From Rhodospirillales bacterium (GTDB lineage Bacteria > Pseudomonadota > Alphaproteobacteria > BOG-932 > Roseiterribacteraceae): a stretch of 35,914 bases of DNA. Below, in pieces: positions 32,392 to 35,914 of the stretch. The stretch's first letter is position 1. The number at the start of each line of letters is the position of its first letter. A model generated the notes under the pieces. It made no database searches and had not been told where the DNA came from. It saw only the letters and a program-made list of their open reading frames with translations. The DNA is taken from positions 1 to 35,914 of the forward strand of contig JAQGIE010000264.1 of assembly GCA_028291365.1 (NCBI GenBank), given 5' to 3'. A program made the translations under genes and the position numbers.

Positions 32392-32427
32392 CCCCTGTGA
32401 TCAATTCCACCGGAAGAACCTGAAGCG

Positions 32428-33432
32428 ATGTCCGCCCCGAATCCGCAAAAAAACCATCCGCAAAGAACTGGGCCGCAAAAAACCGGGCTGCCCGCAAACG
32501 CGGTCGAGGTGTCAGGTCTGGTCAAGACCTACGCCGGCTCCAAGAAAACCGGGCCCAAGACCGCACTCAAGGGCATCGACCTGGCGATTCCGCGCGGCGC
32601 GATGTTCGGTTTCCTCGGGCCCAACGGCGCCGGCAAGTCGACCCTGATCAACATCCTGGCCGGGCTGGTGGTGAAGACCGCGGGCCAGGCCAAGGTCTGG
32701 GGGTTCGACATCGACCACGACACGCGCCGCGCCAAGGCGTCGATCGGCGTGGTGCCGCAGGAGCTCAATCTCGACCCGTTCTTCACGCCGCGCGAAATCC
32801 TCGAAGTGCAGGCCGGGCTGTACGGCGTGCCCAAGGCGGAACGTCGCACCAACGAATTGCTTGCCGCGGTCGGCCTCGCCGACAAGGGCGACGCCTACGC
32901 GCGCACGCTGTCGGGCGGCATGCGCCGCCGCTTGATGGTGGCCAAGGCGATGGTGCACGCGCCGCCGGTGCTGATCCTCGACGAGCCTACCGCGGGCGTC
33001 GACATCGAACTGCGCCAAGCGCTGTGGCGTTACGTGCGCGAGCTCAACGCGCGCGGCACCACCATCGTGCTGACGACGCATTACCTGCAGGAAGCCGAAG
33101 AACTCTGCGATACGATTGCGATCATCAATCACGGCGAGGTCGTCGCCTGCGAACCGACGCAGACGCTGCTGTCGCGCACCGACGCCAAGGAATTGTGGCT
33201 GACCTTGGATCGCGACCTGGCTTCGCTGCCGCCCTCGCTGGCTTCCTTGTCGGCCGAGCTGCCGTCGCCGCGCCGTCTGGTGATCCGCTACCAGCCGAGC
33301 CGCGCGCAGGTCGGCGAGGTCCTGGCCGCGGTCGCGGCGGCGGATCTGCGCATCGTCGACCTGTCGACCAAGGAAACCGATCTCGAAGACGTCTTCCTGC
33401 AACTGGTACGCGAACAACCCCGAGCGGCATGA
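32428..33432 (+). CDS. ABC transporter ATP-binding protein (no adjacent permease)
   Basis: A 334-residue ATPase. Walker A GPNGAGKS (64-71), Q-loop Q111, signature LSGGM (161-165), Walker B VLILDEP with E186, and H-loop H218 are all intact. An extra Lys/Pro/Gln-rich N-terminus of about 24 residues and a C-terminal accessory region (about 240-334, 'VVDLSTKETDLEDVFLQLV'-like ending) match the ABC-2/YadG-type exporters. Such ATPases are normally followed by an ABC-2 membrane gene; here the next gene is a lipoprotein hydrolase that overlaps it by 4 bases. The permease must be elsewhere, or the pairing has changed. Confidence 0.95.
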   Translation: MSAPNPQKNHPQRTGPQKTGLPANAVEVSGLVKTYAGSKKTGPKTALKGIDLAIPRGAMFGFLGPNGAGKSTLINILAGLVVKTAGQAKVWGFDIDHDTRRAKASIGVVPQELNLDPFFTPREILEVQAGLYGVPKAERRTNELLAAVGLADKGDAYARTLSGGMRRRLMVAKAMVHAPPVLILDEPTAGVDIELRQALWRYVRELNARGTTIVLTTHYLQEAEELCDTIAIINHGEVVACEPTQTLLSRTDAKELWLTLDRDLASLPPSLASLSAELPSPRRLVIRYQPSRAQVGEVLAAVAAADLRIVDLSTKETDLEDVFLQLVREQPRAA

Positions 33433-34403
33433 AGCAATTCGCCTTGCTGGCCTTGCTGCTGCTGCTCGGCGGATGCGTCGCGCGGCTGCAGCCGGCCGGC
33501 CCGGCCGTGGCGACGCCCTCGCTCGCAACCGAACGACTGGTCGCCAGCGACGGCGCCGAATTGCCGTTGCGCGTCTGGGGGCCGGCGAATGCACGCACGG
33601 TGATCGTCGCGCTGCACGGGTTCGGCGATTATTCGTACGGGTTCGAACCCGCCGCACGCGCCTGGGACGCGGCGGGGATTCGGACCTACGCCTATGACCA
33701 GCGCGGGTTCGGCCAGGCTCCCAACCCAACCATCTGGGCCGGCACCGAAACGCTGATCGAAGACGCCGCGGCCGCCGTGCGCGCCGCGCGCGCAGCGCAT
33801 CCCGACGCGAAGCTGTTCCTGCTCGGCGAAAGCATGGGCGCGTCGGTCGCGCTGCTCGCTTCCGTGCGCATGCCGTCCTTGCCGATCGACGGGCTGATCC
33901 TGATGGCGCCCGCAGTCTGGGGCGAACAGACCATGCCGTGGCATTACCAGGTCGCGCTCGAACTGGGCCGCCGTTTCGTACCGGGCTGGTATCTCGAACC
34001 GCCCAAAGGTCTCAAGATTCGCGCCAGCGACAATATCGCTGCCCTGCGCGCTTTGCGCGACGACAGGCTGGTGCAGAAAGGCGCGCGCGTCGACACCACC
34101 GCCGGGCTGGTCGATCTGATGGGCGCTGCGCTCGATGCCGCCCCGCGACTCGCGCGGCCGGCGCTGGTCGCGTATGGCGCGCACGAGCAGATCGTCCCGA
34201 AAATGGCCGCCGACGAATTTCTCGATCGCCTCCCCAGCCACGTGCGCGTCGCGATCTACCCGGATGGCTGGCACTTGCTGTTACGCGACCGCCAGGCCGC
34301 AACCGTCTGGCGCGACATCGTGAACTGGACCCAGGGCAGCGCCTTGCCGAGCGGCGCCGACGGCCCTGCCCAAGCCCGGATCGAGCCGACGCCGGACTAT
34401 TGA
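33429..34403 (+). CDS. Lipoprotein alpha/beta hydrolase (monoacylglycerol lipase-like)
   Basis: 324 residues. The N-terminus MKQFALLALLLLLGGC is a lipoprotein signal (lipobox LGGC, lipidated C16). The serine-hydrolase core follows: HGFGD (63-67), 'TYAYDQRGFGQ', nucleophile S135 in GESMG, and H282 (PDGWHLLLRD). The acid position reads GAHEQIVP (E253) where Asp is usual, so the triad may use Glu. The layout is of the Hydrolase_4/monoglyceride-lipase group. ATG 33429 overlaps the ABC ATPase stop (ATGA), so translation is coupled. It presumably acts at a membrane surface facing the periplasm. Confidence 0.9.
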   Translation: MKQFALLALLLLLGGCVARLQPAGPAVATPSLATERLVASDGAELPLRVWGPANARTVIVALHGFGDYSYGFEPAARAWDAAGIRTYAYDQRGFGQAPNPTIWAGTETLIEDAAAAVRAARAAHPDAKLFLLGESMGASVALLASVRMPSLPIDGLILMAPAVWGEQTMPWHYQVALELGRRFVPGWYLEPPKGLKIRASDNIAALRALRDDRLVQKGARVDTTAGLVDLMGAALDAAPRLARPALVAYGAHEQIVPKMAADEFLDRLPSHVRVAIYPDGWHLLLRDRQAATVWRDIVNWTQGSALPSGADGPAQARIEPTPDY

Positions 34404-34416
34404 GCCCGGCTACTGG

Positions 34417-34456
34417 AGAAGCGGTGCCGGTCCCGGTACATTCGCGCCGCTTCTTT
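34417..34456 (+). terminator. Possible terminator before the wbpM-like gene
   Basis: AGAAGCGG (34417-34424) pairs with CCGCTTCT (34447-34454), enclosing a small inner CCGG-TC-CCGG hairpin, and is followed by TT and a C/T-rich run. It lies between the lipoprotein hydrolase stop and the next ATG at 34470. Confidence 0.45.
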
Positions 34457-34469
34457 CGATCGAGACTCG

Positions 34470-35914
34470 ATGTCAAATCGTTCCAGCCGGCTGCTGCCGG
34501 CACTCGCGTTCGCGCACGACGTCGTCATGGCGACCATCGCCTATCCGGCGGCGCTGTATCTGCGCGTCGGCGACGCGATGTTCGATCGCTGGTACGAAGC
34601 GCTCGAGGCGGGTTGGCCGTTGTGGGTCGCGATCGCCGCGGTCTCGTTCCTCGCCTCGCGACTCTATCGCGGCGTGTGGCGCTACGCGTCGATGCAGGAT
34701 CTGTGGGCGGTGGCGCAGGCGGTGACGATCGCGGTGCTCGCCTTCGTGCCGGTGATGTTCCTGGTCGACCGGCTCGAATCGCTGCCGCGCTCGGCGCCGC
34801 TGATCCTGGGTTTGTTGCTGCTGGTGCTGCTGGGCGGTCCGCGCTTTCTCTATCGCATCGCCAAGGACCGGCGCATGGAGCGCAGGCGCGCATCGCGGCG
34901 CATTCCGGTGCTGCTGATCGGTGCCGGCGACGGCGCCGAATTGTTCATCCGCGCCATGCAGAACGATCCGCTGGCGCCGTACGAGCCGGTCGGTGTCATC
35001 GACGATCTCGGCCGCCGTGTCGGACGCGACATTCACGGCGTGCGCGTGCTGGGTGGCGCACCGGACCTGGAGCGGATCGCGCGCGAGCTCGCCGACAAGG
35101 GCAAGGCGCCGCAACGGCTGATCGTCACCCGCGTCAACGCACCGATTGACGGCGTCGTCCTGCGCCAGCTTTTCGATGCGGCCGACCGGTTGGGCATGAC
35201 CTTGGCGCGCATGCCGTCGCTCGCCGATCTCGACGAGACCGACGGCGAGAACCGCATCCGGCTGCGCCCGATCGCGATCGAAGATCTGCTCGGCCGTCCG
35301 CAGGTGCTGCACGACGAAGAAGCGGTGCGCGCGCTGGTCAAGGGCAAGCGCGTGCTGGTCACCGGCGCGGGCGGCACGATCGGTTCGGAATTGTGCCGTC
35401 AGCTGGCTGGCTTTGCCCCGGCCAAAATGGCGCTGCTCGAAAGCGGCGAGTTCAATCTGTACGCGATCGAAATGGAGCTGGCGGAACGGCCGGACGCACC
35501 GCCGCTTGCCGCCTGGCTCGCCGACGTGCGCGACGCGCCGCGTCTCAGGACGGTGTTCGAGACCGAGCGACCCGAGCTGGTGTTCCACGCCGCCGCGCTC
35601 AAGCACGTGCCGCTGGTCGAATCCAACCCGGCCGAAGGCGTGCTCACCAACGTGATCGGCACGCGCAACGTCGCCGACGCGGCGCGCGCGGTCGGGGCGC
35701 ATGCCATGGTGCAGATCTCGACCGACAAGGCGGTGCGCCCGTCGAGCATCATGGGCGCGGCCAAGCGCGTTGCCGAGGAATATTGCCAGTCGCTCGATCT
35801 CGACAGCGAGACGCGCTACGTCACGGTTCGGTTCGGCAATGTGCTGGGCTCGACCGGTTCGGTGGTACCGCGCTTCGAGCAGCAGCTGGCCAAAGGCGGC
35901 CCGATCACCGTCAC
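34470..35914 (+). CDS. WbpM/CapD-type nucleotide-sugar dehydratase/epimerase, 5' part
   Basis: 481 codons are visible; full-length relatives have about 600-660 residues, so the end lies outside the window. Four transmembrane helices fall at about 12-32, 50-66, 81-100 and 108-122. A first Rossmann-like domain follows (LIGAGDGAELF, about 149-159; 'YEPVGVIDD'), then the catalytic domain with NAD(P) motif TGAGGTIG (298-305), 'VFHAAALKHVPLVE', the active-site S-T-D-K (417-420) and MGAAKR (428-433), and 'VRFGNVLGSTGSVVP'. Family members convert UDP-GlcNAc to 4-keto-6-deoxy sugars for capsule, O-antigen or exopolysaccharide. A surface-polysaccharide cluster probably continues to the right. Confidence 0.95.
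   Translation, partial: MSNRSSRLLPALAFAHDVVMATIAYPAALYLRVGDAMFDRWYEALEAGWPLWVAIAAVSFLASRLYRGVWRYASMQDLWAVAQAVTIAVLAFVPVMFLVDRLESLPRSAPLILGLLLLVLLGGPRFLYRIAKDRRMERRRASRRIPVLLIGAGDGAELFIRAMQNDPLAPYEPVGVIDDLGRRVGRDIHGVRVLGGAPDLERIARELADKGKAPQRLIVTRVNAPIDGVVLRQLFDAADRLGMTLARMPSLADLDETDGENRIRLRPIAIEDLLGRPQVLHDEEAVRALVKGKRVLVTGAGGTIGSELCRQLAGFAPAKMALLESGEFNLYAIEMELAERPDAPPLAAWLADVRDAPRLRTVFETERPELVFHAAALKHVPLVESNPAEGVLTNVIGTRNVADAARAVGAHAMVQISTDKAVRPSSIMGAAKRVAEEYCQSLDLDSETRYVTVRFGNVLGSTGSVVPRFEQQLAKGGPITV

Noticed and set aside
1-35914. Search for tRNA, rRNA, CRISPR arrays, transposases, integrases and prophage genes
   Set aside because: None seen by eye; the only repeats are short palindromic intergenic elements. 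A tRNAscan or covariance-model search would be needed to exclude small RNAs.

Overview
The window is GC-rich chromosomal DNA with dense, mostly strand-alternating genes. It looks like an alphaproteobacterium: it has a TamA/TamB pair, a large sphingomonad/caulobacter-type TonB-dependent receptor, a CHCC zinc-finger protein, DUF1223, DUF6624 and DUF2283 proteins, and intergenic palindromes of the CGTC-ATCCC / CGTCATG-CCGG kind common in that class. I cannot place it below class. I see no phage, transposase, integrase, CRISPR array, rRNA or tRNA.

Layout. 1-3098 (+): tail of a PepSY-like protein, a PAP2 phosphatase, and an OmpR-type response regulator with its histidine kinase, which together suggest an envelope-sensing locus. 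3137-5347 (-): TonB-dependent receptor. 5541-6398 (-): exported protein of unknown function, with a terminator-like hairpin against its start codon. 6792-13080 (-): tamA then tamB, for outer-membrane protein assembly and lipid transport. 13094-13747 (+): exported Ser/Thr-rich low-complexity protein. 13833-18394: nitroreductase (-), DUF2283 protein, DUF6624 exported protein, IclR-family regulator, then a PAS_5-like protein with a carboxymuconolactone-decarboxylase-family protein (all +). 18395-20572: palindromic repeats around an alpha/beta hydrolase (+) and an NAD(P)-binding epimerase-like protein (-).

20573-25479 (-) is a translation block. rpmI-rplT has its own promoter and a strong terminator. 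It is followed by a YbjQ-like gene, pheS, pheT and a 79-residue protein, tightly coupled by overlapping or nearly touching codons. Upstream on the same strand is a large methyltransferase/CelD-like acetyltransferase fusion (25476-27404), and then gpt (27541-28032).

28121-35914: a DUF1223 thioredoxin-like protein (+) converges on polA (-). polA is preceded by a three-armed inverted repeat, a small exported protein and a CHCC zinc-finger protein (both -). Divergent to these run an ABC ATPase without an adjacent permease, a lipoprotein alpha/beta hydrolase overlapping it by 4 nt, and the first 481 codons of a WbpM/CapD-type nucleotide-sugar dehydratase/epimerase cut by the window edge, probably the start of a surface-polysaccharide locus.

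I did not find a clear new defence or mobile system. The least ordinary items are the methyltransferase-acetyltransferase fusion, the terminator-like leader before the exported protein at 6398, the TamA gene without a normal start codon near its signal peptide, the three-armed repeat upstream of polA, and the orphan ABC ATPase coupled to a lipoprotein hydrolase.
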